From Lachnospiraceae bacterium (GTDB lineage: Bacteria; Bacillota_A; Clostridia; Lachnospirales; Lachnospiraceae): 6,448 nucleotides of DNA. Positions within the stretch are counted from its first letter, which is position 1; each line of letters starts with the position of its first letter. Position numbers and translations under genes: made by a program. Location: assembly GCA_016281675.1 (NCBI GenBank), contig JAEEJD010000131.1, positions 1 to 6,448 on the forward strand, written 5' to 3'. Under the pieces are notes generated by a model. That model made no database searches. It had not been told where the DNA came from and saw nothing but the letters and a program-made list of their open reading frames with translations. Shown here one piece after another: positions 5,755 to 6,448 of the stretch.

Positions 5755-6448
5755 CTATACAGCCATGATCATCACAGGCTTTCCTTTATTGACAAATTCC
5801 GTCGCAAATTCCGAAGCTTCCCCGTAATATGCATCTATCATATCCGTATCCACATAATCCGCCTCGGGGCGAAAATCGCACGCTTCATATTTCTCATACA
5901 GTTCGGGAAACATCCCGCGAAGATTATCAAGCAGGTTTTCCTGCAACAGATATACCGCATCTATCTTATCACTGTTTGTATCAAACACCTCAAAAGCATT
6001 GGCGATCTTTTCCACGGCAGCCGCGCCGTGCTGAGCAAACGTTGCAAGTCCCACATAGAAGAGTATCTTCTTTTTCTCTTCGTGCGACACCTCTTTGCGA
6101 TCATCAGAGTCGGTCAATACACTTATCTTTTTCTCCCAGACATCTTTGTATCTTTCTCCCGAAAACCGTGTCAGGCACTCCGTGTACCGCTCCTTCATCT
6201 CGCTGCTTCCGAGAACGATCTCATCACAGATCATGCACATCGGTGTGCACACGTATTGAGGCATAAGCTTTATGGCACGCTCGTCATCTTCCCGTACGGA
6301 CTTCGCCTCAAACGGGGGAACATATACGAGCCTGTCGCAGATTCCCCGAAGCGATTTTGAATAATACTTCCTGTCAACAGTTGTGATAAGGTTGTATTCG
6401 TCGTAAGGAAAATCTGAAACGATATCATTCGGATGCATATCCAGAACG
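5755..6448 (-). CDS. CDP-glycerol glycerophosphotransferase-like (GT-B type) protein, C-terminal part
   Basis: The frame is open to the right edge (Val-Leu-Asp precedes the first Met at 6438) and that Met has no ribosome binding site, so this is the last 230 residues of a longer protein. Numbering from that Met, the segments FPYDEYNLITTV (11-22), YYSKSLRGICDRLVYVP (25-41), KKKILFYVG (121-129), FPELYEKYEAC (176-186), DAYYGEASEF (200-209) and GKPVMI (219-224) resemble, from memory, a family of clostridial proteins annotated as CDP-glycerol glycerophosphotransferase or related GT-B transferases. These act on wall or capsular glycerol-phosphate polymers. The usual motif around WRPHP is not seen; the equivalent stretch here reads VYLLQENLLDNL. 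The protein may therefore be a divergent or inactive member. No membrane segment is visible, so it is probably cytoplasmic. It ends with TAG, 17 nt before the peptidase start, consistent with cotranscription. The family assignment is tentative and the substrate unknown. Confidence 0.5.
   Translation of the reverse strand, partial: VLDMHPNDIVSDFPYDEYNLITTVDRKYYSKSLRGICDRLVYVPPFEAKSVREDDERAIKLMPQYVCTPMCMICDEIVLGSSEMKERYTECLTRFSGERYKDVWEKKISVLTDSDDRKEVSHEEKKKILFYVGLATFAQHGAAAVEKIANAFEVFDTNSDKIDAVYLLQENLLDNLRGMFPELYEKYEACDFRPEADYVDTDMIDAYYGEASEFATEFVNKGKPVMIMAV

Larger units (their letters stand above)
754..6448 (-). other. Probable operon: transferase-like gene, C11 peptidase, pncB, MATE exporter
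   Basis: Four consecutive minus-strand genes are separated by 17 nt, 15 nt and a 14-nt overlap, with no promoter or terminator between them. The unit begins beyond the right edge and its likely end is the MATE stop codon at 754, where inverted repeats and the chemoreceptor promoter begin. Cotranscription is inferred from spacing alone; the products do not share an obvious pathway. Confidence 0.7.

Noticed and set aside
5829..6266. Plus-strand open frame of 145 codons
   Set aside because: It is antisense to the transferase-like gene, and its Pro/His/Arg/Ser-rich translation looks non-coding.
6436..6438. ATG at 6438 as the true start of the transferase-like gene
   Set aside because: The frame stays open upstream to the window edge, no Shine-Dalgarno is visible in the available bases, and the conserved-looking sequence begins before this Met.
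1..6448. CRISPR array, transposon, phage or defence island
   Set aside because: No direct-repeat/spacer pattern, transposase, integrase or defence-type domain was seen; genes are same-strand, closely packed and of ordinary metabolic or envelope type.

Overview
The window looks like a chromosomal segment from a Gram-positive anaerobe of the Clostridia, most likely Lachnospiraceae (a Butyrivibrio/Roseburia-like organism). This is inferred from protein style: a membrane-anchored clostripain (C11) peptidase, a MATE transporter with a Clostridia-type N-terminus, a chemoreceptor with NLAEEAA-type repeats, purine-rich GGAGG-like ribosome binding sites and moderate GC. No rRNA, tRNA, mobile element, phage gene or CRISPR array was seen.

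Every gene I support is on the minus strand, so the reading order runs from the right edge to the left. First is the 3' part of a gene for a GT-B/CDP-glycerol-glycerophosphotransferase-like protein (5755-6448, its start lies beyond the window). After 17 nt comes a 790-residue membrane-anchored C11 cysteine peptidase (3365-5737). After 15 nt comes nicotinate phosphoribosyltransferase, pncB (2132-3349). The start of a 463-residue MATE-family exporter (754-2145) overlaps the end of pncB by 14 nt. This spacing suggests one transcript of at least four genes: cell-surface or envelope functions (transferase-like protein, surface protease), NAD salvage and efflux. No shared pathway is evident.

The last gene, a methyl-accepting chemotaxis protein cut off by the left edge (1-668), is separated from the MATE gene by 85 nt. 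That gap carries a near-consensus vegetative promoter (TTGACC, 17 nt, TATAAT) whose -35 box includes the MATE stop codon. GC-rich inverted repeats cover the end of the MATE gene, and a small hairpin covers the chemoreceptor Shine-Dalgarno sequence. The chemoreceptor has a lysine-rich cytoplasmic tail, one visible membrane segment, two and a half copies of a 26-residue helical repeat, and the start of a Cache-type sensor domain.

The region is mostly ordinary housekeeping and envelope genes. The points most worth a second look are the 26-residue repeat in the chemoreceptor, the degenerate active-site region of the transferase-like protein, the linker architecture of the C11 peptidase, and the compact MATE/chemoreceptor junction. 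I found no convincing evidence of a new multi-gene system.
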